Shown: piece after piece, positions 32,781 to 42,328 of the stretch
Layout of the letters: each line of letters opens with the position of its first letter
How positions within the stretch are numbered: position 1 is the stretch's first letter
Source of the DNA: Phycisphaerae bacterium
GTDB taxonomy: Bacteria; Planctomycetota; Phycisphaerae; Sedimentisphaerales; Anaerobacaceae
Reading direction: 5' to 3'
DNA: 64,000 bases
NCBI GenBank assembly: GCA_026386805.1
Contig: JAPLMX010000080.1
Location: 1-64,000 of the forward strand
Program-made: the position numbers and the translations under genes
The notes under the pieces: model-generated
Seen by the model: only the letters and a program-made list of their open reading frames with translations
Told to the model about the DNA's origin: nothing
The model's database searches: none

Positions 32781-35700
32781 ATGGGAACGCCAGAGCCTTC
32801 AAATCACCAGGAACAGTACTCTTTGTTGGGACGGTTTGCCACCCACCACGGCATAGCCATCGTCTTCATCGCCCTGTCGTTGTGTCTTGGGGGGGTCTAT
32901 TGCGCCTTCCACATCCCGTCCTCGGTCTTCCCCCAGACGAACTTTCCGCGCGTGGTCATTCTCGTCGACAACGGCGTGATGCCGGCCGATGAAATGATGG
33001 CCACGATCACCCGACCGATCGAAGAGGCCATGAAAGATATCCCCGGAGCGACCACGATTCGCACGGCCACGGGAAGAGGCTCGGCCGAGGTGAACGTCTT
33101 CTTCAACTGGAAGGTGGACATGATCCAGTCGGAGCTGTATGTGCTGGGACGCCTGTCCCAGATCCGGGGCACCCTGCCTGCGACGGCAACGACCGATGTC
33201 CGTCGCCTGACCTTCTCGGCGTTTCCGATTATCGGGGTCAGCCTGACCAGTAAAACCCGCGATATCACGCATCTGTGGGAGACGGCCCGCTACGACCTCA
33301 AACCTCGCTTCCTGAGAATTCCCGGCGTGGCCCGCGTGGACCTGGTCGGCGGCCGGACCACGGAGTATCATGTGATCGTCGATCCGTTGCGCTTGCAGGC
33401 ATTGAGCCTGAGCCTGTCGGACGTGACGGCGGCCTTGGAACGGAACAACCTCATCGCACCGGCCGGAATGCATGAGGAGAACCACTTCCTGTACCTGACC
33501 CTCGTGGACGGCCGGTTGAAGAACCCCGGCCAGATCGCCGATTTCCCCGTCAAGGTCATCAGTGGACATCCGGTATACGTTCGGGATTTTGCCCGCGTGG
33601 AGAGGGGACCCGAGCCCATTTTCAACATCGTCACCGCCGATGGCGTCGAAGCCGTCTTGTTGAACATCCGCAGCCAGCCCGACGGCAGCACGCTCGATAT
33701 CGCCAAGGCTCTCCGCCAAGACAGCAAGGCCCTCAAGCAGGAGTTGCCGCCGGACATGAAGCTGGCTTTCTTCTACGATCAATCCCTGATCGTGCGGCAG
33801 TCGGTCCGAAGTGTCTGGGAGGCGATTCTATTCGGGCTGATGCTCTCCGTGGCCATCCTCTACCTGTTCTTGAAGAGTTGGCGCTCCACGCTGGTGGCCG
33901 CGCTGGTCATTCCCCTGACGGTCCTGATCACACTGGTGACGATGAAGCTGGCGGGATTGACTTTCAACCTGATGACCCTGGGCGGCATTGCCGCCGCCAT
34001 TGGCCTGGTGATCGACGACGCGATTGTCGTCGTCGAGGCCATTCACACCAAGCTCAGCGCCGGCCTGAAACGCGGGAACGCCGTGCAGAGCGGTATCGGG
34101 GAGATCCTCAGGCCCTTGGTGGCCTCCACCCTGACGCCGGTGGTGGTCTTCATCCCGTTGGCGTTTCTGGACGGCATCACGGGGGTGTTCTTCCGGGCTT
34201 TGGCCATGACGATGGTGGTCTCCCTGTTGATGTCTCTGGTCCTGGCGGTTACGGTAACCCCGTCGCTGGCCGCCTGGCTCATGAAAGTGCGCGGCTCGCA
34301 GGTCCCGTCGGATCATGCGGCCGAAGGAGGGGCGGTTCTGAAACGCGTGATCGGGTTGTACGAGCTGACGATACGGGCGGCCCTGCGACACTGCTGGGTG
34401 ACCTTGGGATTGTGTGTGCTGATCTTATGGGCCGGTCTCCAAATTTATGGACGGCTGGAAAGCGAGTTTCTGCCGCCTATGGACGAGGGGGGATTCGTGA
34501 TCGACTATCAAGGTCGGCCCGGAACCAGTCTGGCCCAGACCAATCAGATGTTGATGCAGGCGGAACAGATTCTACGAACGATCCCGGACGTGGAGAGTTA
34601 CTCCCGGCGCACCGGCGCCCGCCTGGCGCTGGCCATCGCGGAACCCCACACGGGGGACTTCCTCGTCAAATTGAAGCCGGACCGTCAGCGGTCCACGGAG
34701 CAAGTCATCTCGGATCTGCGTCAACAGTTCAACACGGCGGTGCCCGGTCTGCGGTGGGAGTTCCCGGGCATCCTGGGAGATCTGATTGGCGATCTGATGT
34801 GGTCCCCGGCCCCCATCGAGATCAAGCTGTTTTCGACGGATATCGACTTCCTCAAGAAGAAGGCCCCCCAGATCGAAGAGAGCATCCAGAAGGTCAAGGG
34901 GGTTGTCGATACCTTCAATGGGTTGGTCTACACGGGCAATTCGATCCACCTGCAGGTCAGGACTGCGGACGCGGAGCGTTTCGGTCTGACCGTCGAGGAG
35001 ATTGCGAAGGCGGTCAATACCGCCATGCTGGGGCAGACGGCCTCTTCGATCCTGGAAGGGGATCGCATCATCGAGATTCGTGTCCTGATCGAGCCGAAGA
35101 CAATCGACCGAATCAAGACCTTGCAGGATCTGCCGATTCGAACACCGTCCGGGCCGATCGTCCAAGTCTCCCAGGTGGCCGATGTTGTGGAGGAGGCCGG
35201 ACAACTGGAGCTGCGCCGTGAGGATATGCGTCAGGATGTAGCCGTCACGGCACGCCTGGAGAATCGTGACATGGGCAGCGCCATGGCCGAAATTCGCGAG
35301 CGGCTCAACAAGGACGCGTCGATTCCGCCCGGGACCCTGGATTTCGGCGGGCTTTATGAACAGCAACAAGAATCGTTCTTCAATTTGTTGATTGTCCTAA
35401 TCATGGCGATCGTATTAGTGTTTACCGTCCTCTTGATCGAATTTCGCGAGTTTTCCGAGCCTATCGCCATCGTGCTCGGTGCCGTTCTCGCGCTGTTCGG
35501 CACGGTGATGGCCCTGTATCTGACGGGGACGTCACTCAATGTCGTCTCGTTCCTGGGAGCCATCATTGGGGTGGGCATTGTCGCCAAGAACGGTATCCTG
35601 ATGCTCGACTTCGTGAACCACCTGTTGGAGCAGGGTCTCTCGCCGGATGAAGCCCTGGTGCGGTCGGGCCGGCGCCGTCTGCGTCCCGTGCTGATGACCT

Positions 35701-35873
35701 CTCTGGCCGCCGTCCTGGGAATGCTGCCGCTGGCTTATGGCATCGGGTCGGGGGCCGACATGCTCAGGCCGCTGGCGATTGCGGTGATCGGCGCGGTCTG
35801 TATTTCGATCTTGTTCTCCCTGATCGCCACGCCGACATTCTATCGCCTCCTGCTGAGGATCAAGGGGGGTTAG
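32781..35873 (+). CDS. RND efflux permease (system 2)
   Basis: The 1030-aa permease has the complete RND layout. The first helix is IAIVFIALSLCLGGVYCAF. The periplasmic entrance motif reads NGVMPADEMMATITRPIEEAMKDIPGATTIRTATGRGSAEVNVFF. Helix 4 carries GGIAAAIGLVIDDAIVVVEAIHTKL with the paired Asp residues. The C-terminal half contains IIGVGIVAKNGILMLDFVNHLLEQG. It uses the proton gradient to export its substrate through the adaptor and TolC genes just upstream. The helix-4 sequence is nearer to hydrophobe/amphiphile pumps than to CzcA/CusA metal pumps. The start at 32781 follows GGAGCAGGAC. Confidence 0.92.
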   Translation: MGTPEPSNHQEQYSLLGRFATHHGIAIVFIALSLCLGGVYCAFHIPSSVFPQTNFPRVVILVDNGVMPADEMMATITRPIEEAMKDIPGATTIRTATGRGSAEVNVFFNWKVDMIQSELYVLGRLSQIRGTLPATATTDVRRLTFSAFPIIGVSLTSKTRDITHLWETARYDLKPRFLRIPGVARVDLVGGRTTEYHVIVDPLRLQALSLSLSDVTAALERNNLIAPAGMHEENHFLYLTLVDGRLKNPGQIADFPVKVISGHPVYVRDFARVERGPEPIFNIVTADGVEAVLLNIRSQPDGSTLDIAKALRQDSKALKQELPPDMKLAFFYDQSLIVRQSVRSVWEAILFGLMLSVAILYLFLKSWRSTLVAALVIPLTVLITLVTMKLAGLTFNLMTLGGIAAAIGLVIDDAIVVVEAIHTKLSAGLKRGNAVQSGIGEILRPLVASTLTPVVVFIPLAFLDGITGVFFRALAMTMVVSLLMSLVLAVTVTPSLAAWLMKVRGSQVPSDHAAEGGAVLKRVIGLYELTIRAALRHCWVTLGLCVLILWAGLQIYGRLESEFLPPMDEGGFVIDYQGRPGTSLAQTNQMLMQAEQILRTIPDVESYSRRTGARLALAIAEPHTGDFLVKLKPDRQRSTEQVISDLRQQFNTAVPGLRWEFPGILGDLIGDLMWSPAPIEIKLFSTDIDFLKKKAPQIEESIQKVKGVVDTFNGLVYTGNSIHLQVRTADAERFGLTVEEIAKAVNTAMLGQTASSILEGDRIIEIRVLIEPKTIDRIKTLQDLPIRTPSGPIVQVSQVADVVEEAGQLELRREDMRQDVAVTARLENRDMGSAMAEIRERLNKDASIPPGTLDFGGLYEQQQESFFNLLIVLIMAIVLVFTVLLIEFREFSEPIAIVLGAVLALFGTVMALYLTGTSLNVVSFLGAIIGVGIVAKNGILMLDFVNHLLEQGLSPDEALVRSGRRRLRPVLMTSLAAVLGMLPLAYGIGSGADMLRPLAIAVIGAVCISILFSLIATPTFYRLLLRIKGG

Positions 35874-35885
35874 AAATGGGCTCCT

Positions 35886-35987
35886 GCAAGGGACAACGAT
35901 CGTGAGATCCGTCGCCATTGAAATATTTTGGCCCCTCCACCGTCTGTCGTGACAGGCAAGGGATAACCATCGTGAGATCCGTCGCAA
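35886..35987 (+). repeat. Direct duplication of a TolC-gene leader
   Basis: Two copies of a 32-bp sequence lie 70 bp apart, at 35886-35917 and 35956-35987. Each begins GCAAGGGA and contains ATCGTGAGATCCGTCGC, that is, the ribosome site, GTG start and first codons of the TolC gene. A third, related copy starts the first TolC gene (30219-30250). The first of the two here opens a 16-codon frame that ends at TGA, so it is an aborted start. Confidence 0.7.
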
Positions 35988-37369
35988 TCTCGGTGGCCGG
36001 CTTGTGTTTTCTGGCCGGTTGCGCCCACTTTGAGGCCAAGCCCCTGTCGCCCGAGCCAACGGCGGCCCAGTTCGAGGCCCGCACGCTCGATGACCCGGGG
36101 CTGCGTCGGTATATCGAGGGAAACGGCTTCTCGACGGCGAAGGAGTGGCCGCGCCCATCGTGGGATTTGCCCGCGCTGACGCTGGCCGCCTTCTATTACC
36201 ACCCTGACATGGAAGTGGCGCGGGCGAAGCTGGCCGGCGCTGAGGCAGCGATCCTCACCGCCGGGGCAAGGCCAAATCCGACCGCCGCTTTTTCGCCGAC
36301 AACCAATGCCGACGCAGGAGGACTCTCGCCTTGGACGCTCGGTTTCACGCTGGATGCACCCATCGAGACAGCGGGCAAACGCGGTTATCGCATCGCCCAG
36401 GCGCGCTATCTGGCCAACTCGGCCCGGCTGAACGTGGCGGCGACCGCCTGGCTGATCCGCAGCCGCGTCCGCCGCAGCTTGCTGGAGTTGTATGCCGCGA
36501 ATTTGAACCAGCAACTCTTGACCCAGCAACAGGCGGTGCAGACCCAGACCGTGGAAGTGTTGGAAGATCGATGGAAGGCCGGACAAAGTTCGCTTTTTGA
36601 AGTGCAGTTCGTGCGCGTGGCCGCCGCACAGACCACCCTTCAGCTCCGCGATGCGCAAAAGCAGAGCGATCAGGCACGCGTCCGGCTGGCTGATGCTATC
36701 GGGGCGCCGGTCGATGCTCTCACGGACATCGTCTTTTCCTTTTCGACGTTTGACCGCTTGCCCGCCTCGGAAGATGCCGGAGCGTTCCGACGGGAGGCGC
36801 TGCTCAATCGCCCGGATGTCCTCGGCGCGCTCGCCGATTACGACGCGAGCCAATCGGCCCTTCAGCTCGAAATTGCCAAGCAGTACCCCGACCTCCATTT
36901 GGGGCCGGGCCATGCGTGGGACCAGGGCGCAAACAAGTATTCGCTGGGCGTCTCACTCATGCTCCCGGTCTTCAATCAAAACCAAGGACCTATTGCCGAG
37001 GCCGAGGCGCATCGCCGCCAAGCCGGCGCCGCGCTGGCCGCCCTGCAAGCGCGAGTCCTCGGCGAAGTGGACGCCGCGTTTGCCGGATACCGCGACGCGT
37101 TGCGTAAGCGGAACACCACCGACAGCCTTTGGGCCGATCAGCAACAGCGAATGCAGTCCATGCAGGAATTATTCGATGCGGGGGCGGCCGACCGGCTCGA
37201 ATGGCTGCAAACGCAACGGGAACTTCACGCCGGCGAGTTGACGCAGTCGACGGCTCTCGTCGAGGCGCAGCAAGCCTTGGGTTTGCTCGAAGACGCGATG
37301 CAGCGGCCGAGCGACACCATCGGAAGGTCTGGTTCACCGCCACTGCCCCCCGAAAGGAAACCGGATTGA
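35972..37369 (+). CDS. TolC-family outer-membrane efflux lipoprotein (system 3)
   Basis: The 465-aa paralogue of the protein at 30234 shares nearly the same N-terminus: VAGLCFLAGC lipobox, then HFEAKPLSP, TAAQFEARTLDDPGL. It also shares the key motifs PIETAGKRGYRIAQARY and LMLPVFNQNQGPIAEAEAHRRQAGAAL. Similarity falls further in, which suggests duplication or recombination of the 5' part. The GTG at 35972 is preceded by AAGGGATAA. The adaptor gene follows after 7 bp. It should be the channel for the second tandem pump. Confidence 0.9.
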   Translation: MRSVAISVAGLCFLAGCAHFEAKPLSPEPTAAQFEARTLDDPGLRRYIEGNGFSTAKEWPRPSWDLPALTLAAFYYHPDMEVARAKLAGAEAAILTAGARPNPTAAFSPTTNADAGGLSPWTLGFTLDAPIETAGKRGYRIAQARYLANSARLNVAATAWLIRSRVRRSLLELYAANLNQQLLTQQQAVQTQTVEVLEDRWKAGQSSLFEVQFVRVAAAQTTLQLRDAQKQSDQARVRLADAIGAPVDALTDIVFSFSTFDRLPASEDAGAFRREALLNRPDVLGALADYDASQSALQLEIAKQYPDLHLGPGHAWDQGANKYSLGVSLMLPVFNQNQGPIAEAEAHRRQAGAALAALQARVLGEVDAAFAGYRDALRKRNTTDSLWADQQQRMQSMQELFDAGAADRLEWLQTQRELHAGELTQSTALVEAQQALGLLEDAMQRPSDTIGRSGSPPLPPERKPD

Positions 37370-37376
37370 AAGAACC

Positions 37377-38435
37377 ATGAAATCGTTTTGGAAAAGACTC
37401 CTGGTCGTCATTGTCGCTGGGGGGTTGACGGTCGGCCTCGTCGTCGCTTTCCTGGAAGGCCGCAAGAAAGCGGCGGCGGAAGCGGAACGCGAAAGACCCG
37501 TCAAGGCCCCGACGCGAGTGGAAGTCGCCAATGGCGAAAACGTCGTCACGCTCGACCAGGCCACGCAGACCCACAGCGGTATCACGCTGGCGCCACTCGA
37601 AATGATTTCGCATCGCCGGCAACTATCGGCTTACGGAGCGGTCGTTGACCTTCAGGAATTGACTGATTTGCGCAACGCCTTCGAAACCGCCCAAGCTCAG
37701 CTCGGCAAAGCCCGGACGTCGCGAGGAGTCGCCCAGGCAGATTACGAGCGGGTCAAGGCTCTTTTCGGGAGAAACCAGAACGTCTCTCAGAAGACGGTTC
37801 AGGTCGCCGAAGGAACGCTGCAGACCGAAGAGTCGAACGTGCAAACCGCGCGGGCCGCCCTGCACGCCGCGCAAGCGACCGCCTTGCAGCACTGGGGCGG
37901 TGTTCTCACCGAATGGCTGGCGCAAGCCGCGCCCGAGTTTGAGCAACTGCGGTTACAAAAACATCTGCTCGTCCAAGTCACCTTGGCCGCCGGCCAGGCA
38001 AGCATCGCCGCGCCGCAAACGGCGCAGGTGCAAACCGCCGATGGCCGGCTCGTCTCTGCTGCGTTCGTCTCGCCCGCCCCGCGCACGGACCCGAAGATTC
38101 AAGGCAGGAGTTTTTTCTACGTCATTGCCGCCGAAGGCGCGAATCTCCTGCCCGGCATGAACGTGACCGCGCTGCTGCCCGTAGGTGAACCAGCGGCAGG
38201 CGTCGTCGTGCCGGCCTCGGCTGTGGTCTGGTTGCAGGGCAAAGCATGGGCGTACGCACAAATCCACCCGGACCGCTTCGCGCGGCGCGAAGTCTCCACC
38301 GAAGAGCCGGTGCCGGGAGGCTGGTTCGAGCCGCCAAGTTTTTCCACGGGCCAACGGTTCGTGGTCGAAGGGCCGCAGGTTTTGCTCTCCGAAGAATTCC
38401 GCGCGCAGATCTCGGTTGGGGAGGAGGGCAAATAG
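37377..38435 (+). CDS. RND periplasmic adaptor (system 3)
   Basis: The 352-aa adaptor has an N-terminal helix (LLVVIVAGGLTVGLVVAFL). A basic/acidic linker follows, then QATQTHSGITLAPLEM, a coiled-coil hairpin (FETAQAQLGKARTSRGVAQADYERVKAL, with a second arm rich in Gln and Ala), a barrel, and a C-terminal domain with LPGMNVTALLPVGEPAAGVVVPASAVVWLQGKAWAYAQ. This last pattern is typical of the adaptors of heavy-metal (HME) pumps, such as those of CusB or CzcB type. The stop is 4 bp before the permease start, so they are translationally coupled. Confidence 0.9.
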   Translation: MKSFWKRLLVVIVAGGLTVGLVVAFLEGRKKAAAEAERERPVKAPTRVEVANGENVVTLDQATQTHSGITLAPLEMISHRRQLSAYGAVVDLQELTDLRNAFETAQAQLGKARTSRGVAQADYERVKALFGRNQNVSQKTVQVAEGTLQTEESNVQTARAALHAAQATALQHWGGVLTEWLAQAAPEFEQLRLQKHLLVQVTLAAGQASIAAPQTAQVQTADGRLVSAAFVSPAPRTDPKIQGRSFFYVIAAEGANLLPGMNVTALLPVGEPAAGVVVPASAVVWLQGKAWAYAQIHPDRFARREVSTEEPVPGGWFEPPSFSTGQRFVVEGPQVLLSEEFRAQISVGEEGK

Positions 38436-38439
38436 GGCC

Positions 38440-41400
38440 ATGTTGAACCGCCTCGTCCACTTCTCCCTCCGCTTTCGCGGCGTCATCCTCGCCCTGGCCT
38501 GCGCGCTGGCCGGCTATGGAATTTATTCCTTCACACAGGCCCAATACGATGTTTTCCCGGAATTCGCGCCGCCGACGGTGTCCCTTCAGGCGGAAGCGCC
38601 GGGCCTGGCGCCGGAGCAAGTCGAACGGCTGGTGACGCAGCCCGTGGAAAACGCCCTCAACGGCGTGGAGGGCATCGAGGCGCTGCGCTCGCAGTCCATC
38701 CAAGGGCTGGGTCTCATCACCGTGACGTTCCGCTCGGGCAGCGACATTTACCGGGCGCGCCAGGTTATCGCCGAGCGGCTCGCGACCGTGGCGGGCCAGT
38801 TGCCGCAGGGCGTGCCGCCGCCCGTGATGACGCCGCTGACTTCCTCCACCAGTGTCCTGCTGGTAGCGGGACTTACCTCCGAAAGACGTTCGCTGATGGA
38901 ACTACGCACCTTGGCGGACTGGACGATCAAACAGCGGCTCCTGTCGGTGCCGGGCGTGGCCAAGGTCGCCGTCTTCGGCGGCGAAGTGAGACAATTCCAG
39001 GTCCAAGTCCAACCCGAGCGCGTCGTGGCTTACGATCTGGCCCTCGATGACGTGCTCGCCGCCGCGCAGCGTGCTACCGCCGTGCGCGGCGCGGGCTTCC
39101 TCGAGAACGACAGCCAGCGCATCGTCTTGCTGAGTGAAGGCCAGTCTTTGACGGCGGAGCAATTGGCCAGGAGCGTCGTCCGCCAGAGTCAGGGCGCCCT
39201 CGTCAGGCTCGGCGATTTGGGCCCCGTGGTGGAGGCGCCCGAGCCGCCCGTGGGCGCGGCGGCCATCATGGGAAAACCAGGCGTCGTCCTCGTCGTTTCC
39301 TCGCAGTTCGGCGCGAACACCCTGGAGGTCACACGCAAGGTGGAGCAGGCGCTGGCGGACCTGAAACCGGCGCTGGAAGCGCAGGACGTGGTTTTGCACT
39401 CCGACCTGTTTCGGCCCGCCAATTTCATTCAAACCTCGACGCACAACGTCCAAAGCTCGCTCCTGATCGGCGCCGTGCTGGTAGTGGCGGTGCTGATGCT
39501 GTTCCTGTTCAACCTGCGCACCGCGGCCATTTCCTGCTCCGCCATCCCTCTCTCGCTCTTGGCGGCGGTCATCCTGCTCCAAAGACTGGGTTTCAGCCTG
39601 AACACGATGACCCTGGGCGGCTTGGCCATTGCGATCGGCGAAGTGGTGGATGATGCGGTGATTGATGTCGAGAACATCCTGCGCCGGTTGCGCGAGAACC
39701 GGCGGTTGCCGGAGCCGTTGTCCGCATTCCGGGTCGTGCTCAATGCCTCCATCGAGGTCCGCAGCGCCGTGGTCTATGCCACCTTGGCCGTCATCCTGGT
39801 TTTTGTCCCTATCCTCACCATGAGCGGCTTGGCCGGGCGGCTGTTCGCGCCGCTGGGGGTGGCTTACATCCTTGCCATTCTTGCGTCACTGCTGGTTGCA
39901 CTCACCGTGACGCCCGCTCTCTGTCTGGTGTTGCTCGGCGGGCAACAGGTCGCGGAGGTGGAGCCTCCGGTGGTGCGCCGGCTCAAAGCCCGTTACGTGG
40001 GCGTGCTCCAGCGGGTGGAGACCAACTCGAAAAAAGTGCTTCTCGCGGTCGTGGTCTTCACGGGAGTCGGACTGGCGGCGCTGCCGTTCCTCGGCGGGGG
40101 ATTTCTGCCCGAGTTGAATGAAGGCCACTTCATCGTCCACATGTCCGCCGTGCCGGGAACCTCCTTGAACGCTTCCCTGGCTTGGGGCCGACAGGTGACA
40201 CAGGCATTGCTGAAACTCCCCTTCGTGCGCTCGGTCTCGCAGAACGTGGGACGCGCCGAGCTGGCCGATGACACTTGGGGCACGCATTACAGCGAATTCA
40301 ACGTGGACTTGAAGCCGTTGGCCGGCGAGGAGGCCGAGGCCGCACAGTCTCAAGTGCGCCGGGCGCTGGCCGAATTCCCTGGCGTCAATTTTGCGGTGAA
40401 GACTTTTCTCACCGAGCGCGTGGAAGAAACGCTTTCCGGCTACACCGCCTCGGTTGTCATCAACATCTTCGGCCCCGACCTTGATGCCTTGGACGCGAAG
40501 GCGAAGGAAATTGCCCGCCTGCTCAACACCGTCCCCGGGGCCGCCGATGTGCAGGTGCAATCCCCGCCGGGCACCCCGCAACTGATCCTTCGATTGAAGC
40601 CGGCAGCACTGGCACGCTGGGGCTTCAATGCCGTCCGCGTGCTCGACGGCATTCGCACGGCGTATCAAGGGACGACCGTCGGGCAAGTTTACGAGGGCAA
40701 CCGAGTCTTCAATGTTTCGGTCATCCTCGACTCCGCCAGCCGCCGGCAGATCACCCAAGTGGCGGCGTTGCCGATGAAAAGTCCCGGCGGGGTGCATGTG
40801 CCGCTCGGACAGTTGGCCGACATTTATCAGGCCGCCGGGCGCTACGTGGTGTTGCACGAAGGCGCCCAGCGCGTGCAGACCATCACCTGCAACGTCGGCG
40901 GGCGCGATGTGACCACGTTCGTGGCGGATGCGCAGCGCCGCATCCAAGCCGAGATCAAACTGCCTCCGGCAAGCTATCTCAAGTTCGGCGGCACCGCTGC
41001 CGGACAGGCGCGCTCGCGGCGCGATTTATTCGTCCACTCGCTGCTGGCCGCCCTGGGGATCACCCTGCTCTTGTCCATCGTCATGGGCAGCGAGCGCAAC
41101 CTGCTTCTCGTTTTGCTGAACCTGCCCTTTGCGCTGGTCGGTGGCGTGCTGGCCGTCTTCGGTTTCGGCGGGATGCTTTCCCTGGGTGCGCTGGTGGGGT
41201 TTGTGACGCTCTTCGGCATCACGCTGCGCAACTCCATCATGATGATTTCACACTACGAGCACCTGGTCGCCGTCGAGGGCCAGACGTGGGGACCGGAAAC
41301 CGCGTTGCGCGGGGCTTCCGAACGTCTCGCGCCCATCCTCATGACCGCGCTCGTGACCGGCCTCGGTCTGCTGCCTTTGGCCCTGGGCACGGGCGAAGCC

Positions 41401-41538
41401 GGCCGCGAGATCGAAGGCCCGATGGCCATCGTCATCCTCGGCGGCCTCGTAACCTCGACCGTGCTCAACCTCTTCGTGCTCCCCACCCTGGCCCTGCGCT
41501 ACGGCCGATTCGTGCCGAGGGAGGCCACGGAGGATTAG
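38440..41538 (+). CDS. RND efflux permease (system 3, HME/CusA-like)
   Basis: The 1032-aa permease starts MLNRLVHFSLRFRGVILALACALAGYGIYSF. It has DVFPEFAPPTVSLQAEAPGLAPEQVERLVTQPVENALNGVEGIEALRSQS, a pattern of CzcA/CusA-type metal pumps. Helix 4 reads GGLAIAIGEVVDDAVIDVENILRRL with the proton-relay Asp pair. The C-terminal half carries GFVTLFGITLRNSIMMISHYEHL. It exports through the TolC and adaptor genes upstream. Similarity to the HME family suggests Cu, Zn, Co or Ni as substrate. The methionine ladder that defines CusA cannot be judged from the sequence alone. The ATG at 38440 has AGGG just upstream. Confidence 0.92.
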   Translation: MLNRLVHFSLRFRGVILALACALAGYGIYSFTQAQYDVFPEFAPPTVSLQAEAPGLAPEQVERLVTQPVENALNGVEGIEALRSQSIQGLGLITVTFRSGSDIYRARQVIAERLATVAGQLPQGVPPPVMTPLTSSTSVLLVAGLTSERRSLMELRTLADWTIKQRLLSVPGVAKVAVFGGEVRQFQVQVQPERVVAYDLALDDVLAAAQRATAVRGAGFLENDSQRIVLLSEGQSLTAEQLARSVVRQSQGALVRLGDLGPVVEAPEPPVGAAAIMGKPGVVLVVSSQFGANTLEVTRKVEQALADLKPALEAQDVVLHSDLFRPANFIQTSTHNVQSSLLIGAVLVVAVLMLFLFNLRTAAISCSAIPLSLLAAVILLQRLGFSLNTMTLGGLAIAIGEVVDDAVIDVENILRRLRENRRLPEPLSAFRVVLNASIEVRSAVVYATLAVILVFVPILTMSGLAGRLFAPLGVAYILAILASLLVALTVTPALCLVLLGGQQVAEVEPPVVRRLKARYVGVLQRVETNSKKVLLAVVVFTGVGLAALPFLGGGFLPELNEGHFIVHMSAVPGTSLNASLAWGRQVTQALLKLPFVRSVSQNVGRAELADDTWGTHYSEFNVDLKPLAGEEAEAAQSQVRRALAEFPGVNFAVKTFLTERVEETLSGYTASVVINIFGPDLDALDAKAKEIARLLNTVPGAADVQVQSPPGTPQLILRLKPAALARWGFNAVRVLDGIRTAYQGTTVGQVYEGNRVFNVSVILDSASRRQITQVAALPMKSPGGVHVPLGQLADIYQAAGRYVVLHEGAQRVQTITCNVGGRDVTTFVADAQRRIQAEIKLPPASYLKFGGTAAGQARSRRDLFVHSLLAALGITLLLSIVMGSERNLLLVLLNLPFALVGGVLAVFGFGGMLSLGALVGFVTLFGITLRNSIMMISHYEHLVAVEGQTWGPETALRGASERLAPILMTALVTGLGLLPLALGTGEAGREIEGPMAIVILGGLVTSTVLNLFVLPTLALRYGRFVPREATED

Positions 41539-41592
41539 TGATTTGTGATGGCTGATTTCTGAATCATCAATCAGCAATCATCCATCATCAAT
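41539..41592. repeat. AT-rich repeat at the end of the efflux operon
   Basis: The 54 bp right after the last permease stop consist of variants of GATTGATGATT and its complement. GGCTGATT and AATCAGC can pair. It lies between this operon and the convergent ZIP gene and may act as a terminator. The same words occur at 8484-8546 and 19491-19577. Confidence 0.5.
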
Positions 41593-41593
41593 G

Positions 41594-42328
41594 TCACAGG
41601 ATCTGCATGATGGCGAAGATAACGAGAAAACCGGCGACCGTTGAGAGGAGCGAGACCAACGGCGGGTTCTTCTCGTGGGCCTCCGGCAGCAGGTCGCTGG
41701 CCCCGAGATAGAGAAAACCGCCCGCAAAGAAAGGCAGCAGGTACACCAGGACCGATGGCGGAGCAACAATGAAAAGGGTGCTGACCGCGCCCAGCACCGG
41801 CGCGACGGCGTCGACGATCAGCATTTTCAGGGACGACCTCAAGGAGTTGCCCGCGTGGAGCATGACCGTCACCGTGTTCATGCCATCGGAGAAGTCGTGC
41901 GCGATCACCGCCATGGCTACGACCAGGCCGGCCTCGGCACTCGCCTGAAAGCCCAGCCCAATCGCGAAGCCGTCCATGAAGCTGTGAATGGAAAGCTCAG
42001 AGGCACCGAACCAGCCCGCCTGCGGATGACGCACGTTGCGGCACACGCCGTTTTCGCAAATCCGGTGGACGGAGATGTATCGGCTCAGCGTCAGAAGAAA
42101 CAGAAATCCCGCCGCCACGGTGTACATGACGTCTTGAGGCGGTATGCCCACTTCGGCGCCGAGATGCAATGCCTCCGGCAGCAGATCGAACAAAGGCACA
42201 GCGATCAGCACGCCCGCCACGAACGCGGCGAGAGTGCCAAACCACGTGCGAAAACGGGCCGCCGCCAGCCCTCCCAGGAGGGTGGAAAGGAAAGCCACGG
42301 CACTGAAGAGGACAGCGTCCCTGCTCAC
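41594..42328 (-). CDS. ZIP-family metal transporter
   Basis: The 244-aa inner-membrane protein has about eight helices. The two metal-binding helices carry HSFMDGFAIGLGF (115-127) and VIAHDFSDGMNTV (141-153), and the last motif is LLPEAHEK. These are the ZIP signature, so it should import Zn, Fe or a similar divalent ion into the cytoplasm. I chose a GTG at 42328 as the start. It overlaps the TGA of the MsrB-MsrA gene (GTGA, 42325-42328), with GAGGCGG upstream. A longer frame would run inside the preceding gene. This overlap couples metal uptake to oxidative repair. Confidence 0.88.
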   Translation of the reverse strand: MSRDAVLFSAVAFLSTLLGGLAAARFRTWFGTLAAFVAGVLIAVPLFDLLPEALHLGAEVGIPPQDVMYTVAAGFLFLLTLSRYISVHRICENGVCRNVRHPQAGWFGASELSIHSFMDGFAIGLGFQASAEAGLVVAMAVIAHDFSDGMNTVTVMLHAGNSLRSSLKMLIVDAVAPVLGAVSTLFIVAPPSVLVYLLPFFAGGFLYLGASDLLPEAHEKNPPLVSLLSTVAGFLVIFAIMQIL

